Positions 19,294 through 28,070 of a stretch of DNA of 64,000 nt are shown one piece after another. Position 1 is the first letter of the stretch. Each line of letters starts with the position of its first letter. The notes beneath the pieces were generated by a model. That model was not told where the DNA came from. It was given only the letters and a program-made list of their open reading frames with translations, and did no database searches. The position numbers and the translations under genes were made by a program. The stretch spans positions 199,050 through 263,049 of the forward strand of contig JAUJMS010000001.1 of assembly GCA_030446745.1 (NCBI GenBank), in the 5' to 3' direction. Origin of the DNA: Egibacteraceae bacterium (GTDB lineage: Bacteria > Actinomycetota > Nitriliruptoria > Euzebyales > Egibacteraceae).

Positions 19294-21333
19294 ATGCGGT
19301 TGCGCCAGACCTCGAAGCTGCGGCTGTATGTCCTGGCGGTCTCGGTCGCCGGCATCGTCGTGCTGCTGTCGCTGGCTCCCGCGGGCGTGGAGGCTCTCCG
19401 TTCGGCGCCGGTGGTGTCGCTGGTCATCGCCGCCTCGGTGATCGTGTGCGAGCTGCGCCCGATCAACATCACCTGCGAGGACGAGTCCGGCCAGATCACG
19501 CTGTCGACGCCGTTCGCGTTTGCGCTCATGCTCGCGTCTGGGACCGCGATGGCGGTGCTCGTGCTGGCCGTCGCGTCGCTGTTGGCCGACATCCGCCGCA
19601 AACCGCTGGACCGGGTGGTGTTCAACGTCGCCCAGTACTCGCTGTCGTTGAGCGCCGCCGGCGGCATCATGCTCCTCGCGTCCGGCAGCCCGGCGCTGCT
19701 GTCGACGCCGCAGCTGAGCGTGTCGGAGTTCGGCGCGCTGCTGCTCGGCGGTGGCACCTTCTTCTTGCTCAACAACACCCTGACGGGGACCGTCGTCGCG
19801 CTGGCGCAGCGCATCGGCGTCTACGACTTCTTGCGGCAGGACTTTTTCTTCCAGACGTTCACCACCGGTGTCCTGTTGGCGCTCGCGCCGATCGTCGTCG
19901 TCGTCGCCGAGGTCAACGTCGGGCTGATCCCCCTGCTCGTGTTGCCGGTCGTGGCGGTCTACCGCAGCGCCACCGCCTCGCTGGAGAAAGACCACATCGC
20001 GCGGCACGACGTGCTGACCGACCTGCCGAACCGCCGCCTGTTCCTCGACCGCCTCACCCTCGCGCTGCGCGAGGCGAAACACCCGGGCGAGCAGGTGGCG
20101 GTGCTGCTCATCGACCTCGACCGCTTCAAGGAAGTCAACGACACCCTCGGTCACCACATGGGTGACCTCCTGCTCCAGGCCATCGGCCCGCAGCTGCAGG
20201 TCGGCATCGCCGACGACGCGACGGTCGCACGTCTCGGCGGCGACGAGTTCGCGCTGTGTCTCCCCGACGTCGACGGCGCCGACGAGGCGGTCCGCGTCGC
20301 CAAGGGGATCGTCCAGCGGCTCACGACGCCCTTCCACATCGGCGGGTTCACCCTCGACATCGGCGCGAGCGTCGGCATCGCCCTGTACCCGGACCACGGC
20401 GAGGACGTCTCGACCGTCATGCAGCGCGCCGACGTCGCGATGTACGTCGCGAAGGAGTCGCACGGCGGCTTCGAGGTCTACAGCGCCGAGCGCGACCCCC
20501 ACCGGCGCCAGCGCATCACCTCGGCGGGCGACCTGCGCCGCGGCATCGAGACCAGCCAGCTGGCGATCCACTACCAGCCCAAGGCCAACATGCGCACCGG
20601 CCTCGTCGGCGGCGTCGAGGCGCTCGTGCGCTGGCAGCACCCCGACTACGGGCTCGGGGGGGCCGACGAGGTGGTCCCGGTGGCCCCGCGCGCCGGGCGG
20701 GTCGGGCAGATGACGCCGTCCGTGCTCGACGCGGCGCTGGGCCAGTCCCGCCGCTTGTACGACGAGGGCCTCGACCTGCGCATGGCCGTGACCCTGTCGG
20801 TCCAGAGCCTGTACGACCACGAGTTCCCCGGCCACGTCTCGGATCTCCTGCGGCGCTGGAACGTCTCGCCGCGCCAGCTCGTGTTGGAGATTGCCGAGAG
20901 CACCGTCATGGCCGACCCACGGCGCGCGCAGCGGGTGCTGGCCGAGTTGTCCGCGATGGGCGTCACCCTCGCGATCGACGACTTCGGCACCGGCTACTCG
21001 TCGCTGGCCTACCTCAAGCAGCTGCCGGTCACCGAGCTGAAGATCGACAAGTCGTTCGTCCTCGGCATGGCTACCGACAGCGACGACGCGATCATCGTCC
21101 ACTCGACGATCGACCTGGCGCAGAAGTTCGGGTTGCAGGTCGTCGCCGAGGGCGTCGAGTCGATGCGGGTGTGGCAGTTGCTGGCCCGGCTCGGCTGCGA
21201 CCACGCGCAGGGCTACTACGTCAGCCGACCCCTCGCTGCGCCGCAGCTGACCCCGTGGCTGCGGGCCAACACGATCCCGGACATCGACGGCGACGTCCCC
21301 CGCCGCACCGCCCCCACGGCGTCCGCGAGCTGA
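19294..21333 (+). CDS. Membrane GGDEF-EAL protein (EAL probably degenerate)
   Basis: About 679 residues. The N-terminal ~230 hold several transmembrane helices (LYVLAVSVAGIVVLLSLAP onward). A GGDEF domain follows with intact RLGGDEFAL and LIDLDRFKEVNDTLGH, expected to make cyclic-di-GMP; no RxxD inhibitory site precedes it. The EAL domain keeps GVEALVRW, LEIAEST, DDFGTGYSS, LKIDKSF, VAEGVES and QGYYVSRP. However, the usual VNLS metal-ligand Asn is replaced (AVTLS), and the usual IPLAE segment reads VPVAP, so hydrolysis may be lost. ATG 19294 has AGGAAG seven bases upstream; an earlier ATG at 19207 has no ribosome site. It is divergent from the Nif3 gene. Confidence 0.88.
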   Translation: MRLRQTSKLRLYVLAVSVAGIVVLLSLAPAGVEALRSAPVVSLVIAASVIVCELRPINITCEDESGQITLSTPFAFALMLASGTAMAVLVLAVASLLADIRRKPLDRVVFNVAQYSLSLSAAGGIMLLASGSPALLSTPQLSVSEFGALLLGGGTFFLLNNTLTGTVVALAQRIGVYDFLRQDFFFQTFTTGVLLALAPIVVVVAEVNVGLIPLLVLPVVAVYRSATASLEKDHIARHDVLTDLPNRRLFLDRLTLALREAKHPGEQVAVLLIDLDRFKEVNDTLGHHMGDLLLQAIGPQLQVGIADDATVARLGGDEFALCLPDVDGADEAVRVAKGIVQRLTTPFHIGGFTLDIGASVGIALYPDHGEDVSTVMQRADVAMYVAKESHGGFEVYSAERDPHRRQRITSAGDLRRGIETSQLAIHYQPKANMRTGLVGGVEALVRWQHPDYGLGGADEVVPVAPRAGRVGQMTPSVLDAALGQSRRLYDEGLDLRMAVTLSVQSLYDHEFPGHVSDLLRRWNVSPRQLVLEIAESTVMADPRRAQRVLAELSAMGVTLAIDDFGTGYSSLAYLKQLPVTELKIDKSFVLGMATDSDDAIIVHSTIDLAQKFGLQVVAEGVESMRVWQLLARLGCDHAQGYYVSRPLAAPQLTPWLRANTIPDIDGDVPRRTAPTASAS

Positions 21334-21366
21334 TTCCGCTCCCGCGGCGCGCGGCGCCGGAATTCG

Positions 21367-21443
21367 TGGTGGGCGCTGAGGGGCTCGAACCCCCGACCTC
21401 CGCCGTGTAAAGGCGGCGCTCTCGCCAGCTGAGCTAAGCGCCC
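21367..21443 (-). tRNA. tRNA-Val (anticodon TAC), CCA encoded
   Basis: Read leftward: acceptor GGGCGCT pairs with AGCGCCC, D-arm GCTCAGCTGGCGAGAGC, anticodon stem CCGCC/GGCGG with loop TTTACAC (anticodon TAC), and T-arm CGGGGGTTCGAGCCCCT. Discriminator A and CCA are encoded at 21370-21367. All stems pair well. Confidence 0.96.
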
Positions 21444-21543
21444 GCCTGCGGCGCACTCTAGACGGACGGCTCGGCACCGCCGCGCGTGGGGAGGGGGCAG
21501 GCGCCTTCTAGCATGGGCGCCCCCTCTGCGGCAGGAGCGAACG

Positions 21544-21834
21544 ATGAGCGATCCCAACGCGCCCGACGGCGGCGGCCAGCAGATCCAGATCTCGGTTCCC
21601 GACGCCATCAAGCACGGGACCTACGCCAACTTCCTCGTCGTCAGCCACTCCGCCCACGAGTTCACGCTCGACTTCTGCCAGGTGCTGCCCGGCGGCGACC
21701 CGACGTCGGTCCAGGCCGACGTCGTCAACCGTGTGAAGGTGGCGCCCACGATGGTCGCCAAGATCATCCGGGCGCTCAACACCAACATGACGGCCTACGA
21801 GGACAAGTTCGGCATGGTGCAGAACATCGACTGA
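21544..21834 (+). CDS. DUF3467 family protein
   Basis: 96-residue small soluble protein matching DUF3467: IQISVPDAIKHGTYANFLVVSHSAHEFTLDF and RVKVAPTMVAKIIRALNTNMTAYEDKFG. The function is unknown; the fold is a short beta-rich unit with a C-terminal helix. AGGAGC about ten bases before ATG 21544 supports the start. It stands alone between tRNA-Val and the minus-strand VOC gene. Confidence 0.85.
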   Translation: MSDPNAPDGGGQQIQISVPDAIKHGTYANFLVVSHSAHEFTLDFCQVLPGGDPTSVQADVVNRVKVAPTMVAKIIRALNTNMTAYEDKFGMVQNID

Positions 21835-21859
21835 CGCAGACTCTGGCGCCTGTACCGCC

Positions 21860-22237
21860 CTATCCCCGCCACAGACAGAACGGGTGGCCTGCAGGGTCGA
21901 GGTAGACCCGGACGTCATCTTGCGGTTGGTACTCGGCGAGGATCGCGCCCTGCGCGACGGCGTGCGCGCCCGCGGCGTCGAGATCCTCGACCTCGATGTC
22001 GAGGTGCATCATCATCTGCTGATCGCCGGGACCGGCGGGCCAGGTGGGCCTGACGTACGCCGGCTCGCACTGGAACGCCAGGTGTCCATCGCCGTTCGGC
22101 GCGTTCAGTGTCACCCAGTCGGGCTCGTTGCGGCCCACCGTCCAGCCGAGAAGGCGACGGTAGAAGTCCGCCAGCACGCGAGCGTCGGGTGCGTCGAGCA
22201 CCGTGCCGGTCAGCGTCAGAACGGGGCGTTCGCTCAC
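21860..22237 (-). CDS. VOC/glyoxalase-like protein
   Basis: 125 residues of the vicinal-oxygen-chelate fold: LTGTVLDAPDARVLADFYRRLLGW begins the first beta-alpha-beta module; MMMHLDIEVEDLDAAGAHAVAQGA and VRVYLDPAGHPFCLWRG form the second. Metal-site residues are partly present (His in HLDIEV, none obvious at the first position), so enzymatic activity is uncertain; many such proteins are annotated glyoxalase-like. GTG 22237 is used because the domain starts shortly after it. Upstream by 26 bases is the peroxiredoxin stop, so the two may share a transcript. Confidence 0.75.
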   Translation of the reverse strand: MSERPVLTLTGTVLDAPDARVLADFYRRLLGWTVGRNEPDWVTLNAPNGDGHLAFQCEPAYVRPTWPAGPGDQQMMMHLDIEVEDLDAAGAHAVAQGAILAEYQPQDDVRVYLDPAGHPFCLWRG

Positions 22238-22263
22238 CTCGGTCGGCGCGCCAGTCAGGCGGC

Positions 22264-22725
22264 TTACGCGAGCGCGGCGAGGGCGTGTTTGACCTCGTCG
22301 TTGTCGCGGGCGTCTGGGATGGCGTTGACCGTCGTCCACCGCACGATGCCGTCGCGGTCGATGACGAAGGTGCCGCGCAGCGCGATGCCGAGGCGGTCGT
22401 CGAACACGCCGTAGCGGCGGGCCACCTCGCCGTGGGGCCAGAAGTCGGCGAGCAGCGGGAAGTCGTAGCCCTGGTCCTGCGCCCAGCGCCTCAGTACCGC
22501 CGACGAGTCGACGCTGATGGCCAACATCTGCGTGTCGTCGTTGCTGAACACGTCGCCCTCGTCGCGCAGCGCGCACAGCTCGCCCTGGCAGACGCGGCTG
22601 AACGCCAGCGGGTAGAAGACGAGCACGACGTTGCGCGTGCCACGGTAGTCCGACAGCCGCACGAGTTGCCCGTGCTGGTCGCGCAACTCGAAGTCGGGGG
22701 CCTCCTGGCCGGCTTCGACGGGCAT
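22264..22725 (-). CDS. AhpE-type peroxiredoxin
   Basis: 153-residue thioredoxin-fold peroxidase that reduces peroxides. YPLAFSRVCQGELCALRD contains the peroxidatic Cys46 in the P-x3-S-x2-C pattern typical of mycobacterial AhpE, plus a nearby Cys51 not found in every member. The active-site Arg is in the later LGIALRGTFVIDRDG. Start ATG 22725 gives the usual VEAGQEAPDFEL N-terminus. It is divergent from the lipoate-ligase-like gene; upstream sequence holds its promoter. Confidence 0.88.
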   Translation of the reverse strand: MPVEAGQEAPDFELRDQHGQLVRLSDYRGTRNVVLVFYPLAFSRVCQGELCALRDEGDVFSNDDTQMLAISVDSSAVLRRWAQDQGYDFPLLADFWPHGEVARRYGVFDDRLGIALRGTFVIDRDGIVRWTTVNAIPDARDNDEVKHALAALA

Positions 22726-22847
22726 GGCACTCCTCGCGGGACGCTGGGCCGCCGTCGGTCGGGCGGTCGTGGGGCGCGGGAGTCTACGCGGTGTCGCCTC
22801 CAGGGCCGATCGGGGAAATCGCGAGCGTGGCGTAGCGTGGCGCCGCG

Positions 22848-23537
22848 ATGCGCTGGCGCGACCTCGGCTACGAGTGCGGCGACGCGGCCGCGCTGCTCGA
22901 CCGCGGCAACCGGCTGCTCGACGATCTCGCCCGCGACCCGACGCCGACGCTGCGCTGGTACCGCGCGTCGACGCCCGCCCTTGTCCTCGGTCGTGGCCAG
23001 GCGGCGCCCGACGCTGCGGACGCGCTCCCTGTCGTGCTGCGACCGTCCGGCGGCGGGGCGGTGCTCATGGACGCGGCACTGCTGTCGCTCGACGTGCTCG
23101 CGCCATCCGGCCACCCGCTGCTCGCCGGCGATCTCGGCGCCGTCCTCGACCGGGTGGGGGCGGCGTGGGCACTCGCGCTCGACGACCTCGGCGTCGCTGA
23201 CCTCACCGTGCACCTCGGTCCGGCGACCGCTCGGCGGCGCGGCACCCCGCGCGAGCGGCTGCTCGCCGCGATTTGCTACGCCACGTTGGGCCGCGGCGAA
23301 GTGCTCGCCGGTGGGCGCAAGGTCGTCGGGCTGGCCCAGCGCCGACGACGCGCCGGGGCGCTGGTGCAGTGCGGCGTGTTACGCCGTTGGGACCCGGCCC
23401 CGCTGCTGCGCGCGTTCGGCGCCGAGGCGGCCGACGCCGGCGTCGCCGCCGCGGCGGTCGGGCTCGACGACCTCGTTGATCCGCCGCCGTCCGACGCCGC
23501 GATCATGGCTGCGGTGACGCGGCGGCTGGTGGGGTAA
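22848..23537 (+). CDS. Lipoate/octanoate ligase-transferase family protein (LplA-LipM fold)
   Basis: 229 residues of the biotin/lipoate protein ligase fold. Supporting blocks: VVLRPSGGGAVLMD (the R-x-GGG-AV-D/H loop) and LAGGRKVVGLAQRRRR with the conserved active-site Lys, then GALVQCGVL. In typical LplA-type ligases the last block is a His-Gly; here Cys stands there. The family attaches or transfers lipoyl/octanoyl groups onto dehydrogenase E2 domains. Its stop at 23537 is nine bases before otsA, so the two may be co-transcribed. Exact activity (ligase, octanoyltransferase or amidotransferase) is not settled. Confidence 0.72.
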   Translation: MRWRDLGYECGDAAALLDRGNRLLDDLARDPTPTLRWYRASTPALVLGRGQAAPDAADALPVVLRPSGGGAVLMDAALLSLDVLAPSGHPLLAGDLGAVLDRVGAAWALALDDLGVADLTVHLGPATARRRGTPRERLLAAICYATLGRGEVLAGGRKVVGLAQRRRRAGALVQCGVLRRWDPAPLLRAFGAEAADAGVAAAAVGLDDLVDPPPSDAAIMAAVTRRLVG

Positions 23538-23546
23538 GACGCGCCG

Positions 23547-24973
23547 GTGGGCGAAGGGCTGGTGGTCGCGAGCAACCGCGGGCCGGTGAGCTGGTCGCGC
23601 GCCGACGACGGCACGTTCACCGCCAGCCGCGGGTTCGGCGGTCTCGTCACGGCGCTCGGCGGGGCGCTGCAGGCGGAACCCGGCGCGTGGGTGTCGGTGG
23701 CGCTGTCGGAGGACGACCGGGCGGTCGCCGCCGAGCACGCCGGCCGGCGCTTCGCCGCCGAGACGGACGGGGCCACGTTCCAGCTGCGCCTGCTCGACGC
23801 GGCCGAGCGTTACGAGGCCTACTACAACACTGTCGCGAACCGCCTGCTGTGGTTCACGGTCCACCAGCTGTGGGGCGAGCCCTACGAGCCTGCTGGCGTC
23901 GGCTGGCCGCCGGCCTGGGACGACTACGTCGCGGTCAACGCGCAGGTCGCCGAGGCGGTGGCGGCGGAGGACGGCGCCGAGGTCTACCTGCAGGACTACC
24001 ACCTCGCCGCCGCCGGGACCGCCGTGCGCGCGGCCCAACCGGACGTCGCGCTGCTGCACTACCTGCACACACCGTGGGTCGATCCGCAGTATCTGCGGCG
24101 GCTGCCCGACCGCGTGGCGGACACGGTGCTGCGCGGCCTGCTCGCCGCCGACGTCGTCGCGTTCTCCTCGCCGGTGTGGTGCGACGCGTTTCGCCGCTGC
24201 GCCGCGGTGCTGCCGGGCGCCCGCATCGACGGCGACGACGTCGTCCTCGACGGGCGGCGCACGCGGGTCGCGGCGTTCGTGCTCGGCGTCGACGAAGACG
24301 ACCTCGCCACGTCGGCGGCGTCGGACGCCGTCGCCCGGGCCGGCGCCGAGCTCGACGCCCGGCGCGACGGCCGGCGCCTGGTGCTGCGGGTGGACCGCAC
24401 GGACCTGTCGAAGAACATCCTTCGTGGGCTGCAGGCCTACGAGCTGCTGCTGGAACGCCACCCCGAGCACCGCGACAGCGTGTGGCACTACGCCCACCTC
24501 AACCCGTCGCGCCAGGGCGTTGCCGAGTACCGCGAGTACCTCGAGGCCTGTCTCGCGGTCGGCGACCGCATCCGCGAGCGCTTCGGCGAGCGCGTGCTCG
24601 ACGTGTTCGTCGGCGACGACTACCCGCGCGCCGTGGCGGCACTGCAGCGCAGCGACGTGCTCATCGCCAACCCGGTCACCGACGGGACGAACCTCGTCGC
24701 CAAAGAGGGCCCGGTGCTCAACACCAACGACGGCGTCCTGCTCCTGTCCCCCACCGCCGGCGCCGCCGACGTGCTCGGCGACGCGGCGCTGCTCGTCAAC
24801 CCCTACGACGTCGAGGCGCAGGCGCGCGGCGCTGCACGCAGCGCTGCACATGGACGCCGGCGAGCGGGGCGACCGGGCCCGGCGCCTCGCCGCGGCGCGC
24901 GCGCGAAGGCAGTCCGGCGGCGTGGTTCGACGCCCAGCGCCGGACGCTGCGCGCCGCGGTCAGCCGCCGCTGA
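23547..24973 (+). pseudogene. otsA: Trehalose-6-phosphate synthase, two frameshifts near 3' end
   Basis: GT20 glycosyltransferase joining UDP/ADP-glucose to glucose-6-phosphate. The main frame from GTG 23547 covers about 425 residues including SNRGPVSW, YLQDYHLAAAG, LHYLHTPWVDP, VDRTDLSKNILRG and PVTDGTNLVAKEGPV, so the catalytic core is complete. The C-terminal helix then needs two frame changes: one extra base near 24828 (GCGCGCGG) puts ALHAALHMDAGER in frame, and a change in the GC repeat near 24893-24905 restores EGSPAAWFDAQ to a TGA at 24971. Left uncorrected, translation runs into antisense otsB sequence. Both lesions lie in GC repeats, suggesting sequencing error or slippage. Confidence 0.85.
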
Positions 24974-25009
24974 CCCGCCCTACCCCGGAGCGGGGAGCGG
25001 GGAGCGCGG

Positions 25010-25787
25010 TCAGCGGTCGACGGCGGCGGCGAGGTCGCGCAGCCACGCCGCCAGCGCCGGTGTCCCGTCGAGGACGACGTCGGCGGCGGCGAGAACCTCG
25101 GAAGCCGTCTCGTCGCCCGCGGCGACGGCGACCGCCGTCCCGCCGAGCTCGCGGGCGGCGGCGAACGCCGGCAGGTCGCCCCGGTCGTCGCCGGCGTAGA
25201 CGACGTCGCGCAGGGCGAGCTCGGCCGCGGTGGCACGGACCGCCGAACCCTTGTCCCAGGCGACCGGGGGCGCGCTCCTCGACGAGGCGCCCCGGCTCGC
25301 GGGCCAGGCCGGTCTCTGTGGCGAGCGCGGTGACCAGCGCCGCGACACGGCGTCCGGCGGCGTCGCGGTCGACGGCGTTGCGCCAGTGGACCGCGACCGA
25401 CAGCCCCTTGTCCTCCACCGCGACGCCACGGGTGCCGACCAGCGCGGCGGCGATGCGGTCCTTCGCCGCGTCGACCGCCGGCTGCCACACCGCCGCCTCG
25501 GGGTGCGCGTGGCTGCTGCCGTCGACCCAGGTCTGCAGGCCGTACAGGCCGAGCAGGCGTACGCCCGTGACGTCGACGCGGTCGGCGAGAAACGCCACCG
25601 GGCGGCCGCTGACCACGGCCACGACACCCAGGCGCCGCGCCAGCGTGCGCAGCGCGGGGACGAGCTCGTCGGGCAGCGTCGCGGTTGCGGGGTCGTCGAC
25701 GATCGGGGCGAGCGTGCCGTCGAAGTCGAGGAACAGCCCAGCGGTCGCGGGCGCCGCGGCGATCCGCCGCCTCACGGCGTCGGTCAC
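25010..25787 (-). pseudogene. otsB: Trehalose-phosphatase (HAD), one frameshift
   Basis: Dephosphorylates trehalose-6-phosphate. From GTG 25787: AGLFLDFDGTLAPIVDDP with the HAD nucleophile Asp, VAVVSGRPVAFLADRV, and GLYGLQTW. After LVEERAP the frame must shift to reach VAWDKGSAVRA (HAD Lys) and VVYAGDDRGDLPAF (final acidic motif). Removing one base from the run of five G at 25266-25270 restores a single ~258-residue protein. It converges on otsA with 36 bases between stops; its GTG overlaps the xdhC stop (GTGA), so it is translationally coupled to that gene. Confidence 0.83.
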
Positions 25788-26578
25788 GCGCCCGTCGCCG
25801 ACCAGTCCATCCTCAGCGGGCCGCCGGCGCGGCCGCGCTCCACCGCGACGATCTCGGCGACGATCGACAGGGCGATCTCCTCGGCCGAGCGGCTGCCGAT
25901 GTCCAGGCCACAGGGGCTGCGCAGCCGCGCCACCGACCGCTCCGGCACGCCGGCGTCGCGCAGCCGGCGGACCGCCTGTGGCGCGTGGCGGCGGCTGCCG
26001 AGCATCCCGACGAAGAACGCGTCGCTCGCGAGGGCCACGCGCAGGACCTCGTCGACCCACGGTGCGTCGTGGTCGGACACGACCACCGCGTCCGCGCCGC
26101 CGGGCGGGGCGGCGAGCAGGTAGCGGCCGGGGTCGTCCGCCTTGACCTCGACGCCGCCGGCGACGCCCGTGTCACCGCCGGGCGCGACGAGCACCGCCCG
26201 GCGACCGAGGTGGCGCGCGAGGTGCGCGACGGAGCGACCGACGGGGTTCGCGCCGAACACGAGAACCGCCGGCTCGGGATCGAACACCTCGGCGAACAGC
26301 TCGAGCGCGCGGGGCTCGCCGTGACCGGCGAAGTCGTGGCCGGCGAAGTCCTCGCGGCGGCGCAGCGGCGCGCGTTCCGCGAGCGCAGCGGCGGCGAGCG
26401 TCACGCCGGCGGTGTCGAACTCCGAGCAGCCGAGCGTGCCGGCGCGGACGCCGTCGTCGCCGACGACGAGCTTGGCCCCGGGCGAGCTGGGCGCGTCGCC
26501 CTCGACCGACAACACGGTGACCAGCACGACGCGTTCGCCGCGCGCGCGGGCCCGCGCCAGCGCGTCGAAGACCTCCAT
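25784..26578 (-). CDS. XdhC/CoxI family protein
   Basis: 264 residues. The N-terminal domain opens MEVFDALARARARGERVVLVTVL and has SPGAKLVVGDDG and GTLGCSEFD. The C-terminal Rossmann domain carries VLVFGANPVGRSVAHLARHLG and ends with the family signature RSPCGLDIGSRSAEEIALSI. XdhC proteins bind and sulfurate molybdenum cofactor before insertion into xanthine-dehydrogenase-type enzymes. No molybdenum hydroxylase gene is visible in this window, so the partner is elsewhere or the role differs. Start ATG 26578 overlaps the WS/DGAT stop in TGATG. Confidence 0.86.
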   Translation of the reverse strand: MEVFDALARARARGERVVLVTVLSVEGDAPSSPGAKLVVGDDGVRAGTLGCSEFDTAGVTLAAAALAERAPLRRREDFAGHDFAGHGEPRALELFAEVFDPEPAVLVFGANPVGRSVAHLARHLGRRAVLVAPGGDTGVAGGVEVKADDPGRYLLAAPPGGADAVVVSDHDAPWVDEVLRVALASDAFFVGMLGSRRHAPQAVRRLRDAGVPERSVARLRSPCGLDIGSRSAEEIALSIVAEIVAVERGRAGGPLRMDWSATGA

Positions 26579-27993
26579 CACGCGGCGCCGACCGCGGCGC
26601 GCCGGGCGGCGAGCGCCTCGACGTCGAGCTCGGCGAGCAACTCGAGGTCCGGCATGGCGTCACGGTCCCCGACGAGGCCGACGAAGACGCTGCCGCGGTA
26701 CGACGTGACCGCCACCGACAGCGCCGAGGTGCCGGCGAGCGGGATGAACGGGTAGGTCTCCTCCAGCTCGACGCCCGCGAGGTAGCGGGGAGACTGCGGT
26801 CCCGGCGCGTTGGAGAGCGCCACGTGGTAACGCTGCTCCGCCGCGGCGACGCGCGCCGCGCGGGCGTGCAGGTTCGCCGGCGCGTACCCGGCCAGGCGGA
26901 TGAGCGTGTCCGCCGCGACCGCCTGCCGTGACTCTTTGAGTCCCGCCATCTCCCCCATGACGCGGTACAGGCGCGCGACGGGGTCCATCTGCAGCACGGG
27001 CAGCGGGGCGACGACGCCGACGACGCCCTCGCCGACGGCACGCGCGGCGACGACACCGGACTCGTCGCTGGTGGCGGCGTCCACGCGCACCGGCACCATG
27101 ACCCGCAGGTCGAGGTCCTTGGTGTCGTGACCGCGCCAACGCAGCAGACGCCCGACGGCGTCGGCGGTCACCGCGACGACGACGTCGTTGACGGTGCTGC
27201 CGACGGCGCGGTGGACGTCGCGGAGGTCGTCCAGGGCCAACCGCGCCGTGGCGAAGCGCCGGTGCTCGCTCAGTGGTCGGTTCAGCGGGCTCGCCGGCGG
27301 CGGCATCGCCACGCGGGCGACGACGTTGGCCGCCGCCCCGGCGGCTGACAACGCCAGACCCGCGGCGCGGCGGGGGTCGCGCGGCAACCGGCGCGCCGCC
27401 GAGCCGACGGCGGTGCCCAAGCGCGCCGCCGCGACCACTCGCTCGCGCACCGCATCGACGGCGAGCTCGACCTGCCGCGGCCCGGGGGTCGGTTCCCACC
27501 GCCCCACCGGAGTCTCACCCGGATCCGGGTCCGCGGCGTCGTCGAGGATCACGCCGAACGGGTCGCCGCCGTCACCGCCGGCCATGGCGACGTGCACCTT
27601 CGAGAACAGGGCCGTACGTCCGCCCTCCACACCTTCGATGACGTACAGCTCCCACAGCGGTCGCCCGCGGTCCAGCGGCCGGGCGATGAGCCGGGCCACG
27701 AACTGCCCGAGCTGCCCCCGGTCCCCCGGCGCCGGCAGGGCGGCGTGCCGCAGGTGGTACGACAGGTCGAAGTCGGCGTCGTCGACCCACACCGGCCGTC
27801 CGGCGCCGGGTGGCGCCAGCTGGACGCGGCGGCGGGCGAGCGGCACCCGGTCGAGGCGCCGCTCGACGACGGCCAACACGTCCGCGAAGCCAAGGCCGGG
27901 CGCGAAGATGCCCACGCCGCCGAGCTGCAGCGGCGGGGCGCCGCCGCCCTGGACGAGGAACGACGCGTCGGTCAGCGACAGGCGGTCGGGCAC
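26578..27993 (-). CDS. WS/DGAT-family O-acyltransferase homologue with altered active site
   Basis: 471 residues, normal length for wax-ester synthase/diacylglycerol acyltransferases that make storage lipids at the membrane. Family blocks: PDRLSLTDASFLVQ start, DFDLSYHLRHAALP, RPLDRGRPLWELYVIEG, STVNDVVVAVTADAVGRLL, YHVALSNAPGPQSPRYLAG and ALSVAVTSYRGSVFVGL. The catalytic HHxxxDG block instead reads VHVAMAGGDGG at residues ~133-143: the second His is Val and spacing to DG is longer. Activity is therefore doubtful, or chemistry is changed. GTG 27993 is the start. It heads a minus-strand unit with xdhC and otsB. Confidence 0.85.
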   Translation of the reverse strand: MPDRLSLTDASFLVQGGGAPPLQLGGVGIFAPGLGFADVLAVVERRLDRVPLARRRVQLAPPGAGRPVWVDDADFDLSYHLRHAALPAPGDRGQLGQFVARLIARPLDRGRPLWELYVIEGVEGGRTALFSKVHVAMAGGDGGDPFGVILDDAADPDPGETPVGRWEPTPGPRQVELAVDAVRERVVAAARLGTAVGSAARRLPRDPRRAAGLALSAAGAAANVVARVAMPPPASPLNRPLSEHRRFATARLALDDLRDVHRAVGSTVNDVVVAVTADAVGRLLRWRGHDTKDLDLRVMVPVRVDAATSDESGVVAARAVGEGVVGVVAPLPVLQMDPVARLYRVMGEMAGLKESRQAVAADTLIRLAGYAPANLHARAARVAAAEQRYHVALSNAPGPQSPRYLAGVELEETYPFIPLAGTSALSVAVTSYRGSVFVGLVGDRDAMPDLELLAELDVEALAARRAAVGAA

Positions 27994-28070
27994 GCCGGCA
28001 GCGTACCCATCACCTCGGCGACGGCCGGTGGCGGGCTAGGCTGTCGCAGCCCGCGACCCAAGGAACGGCC

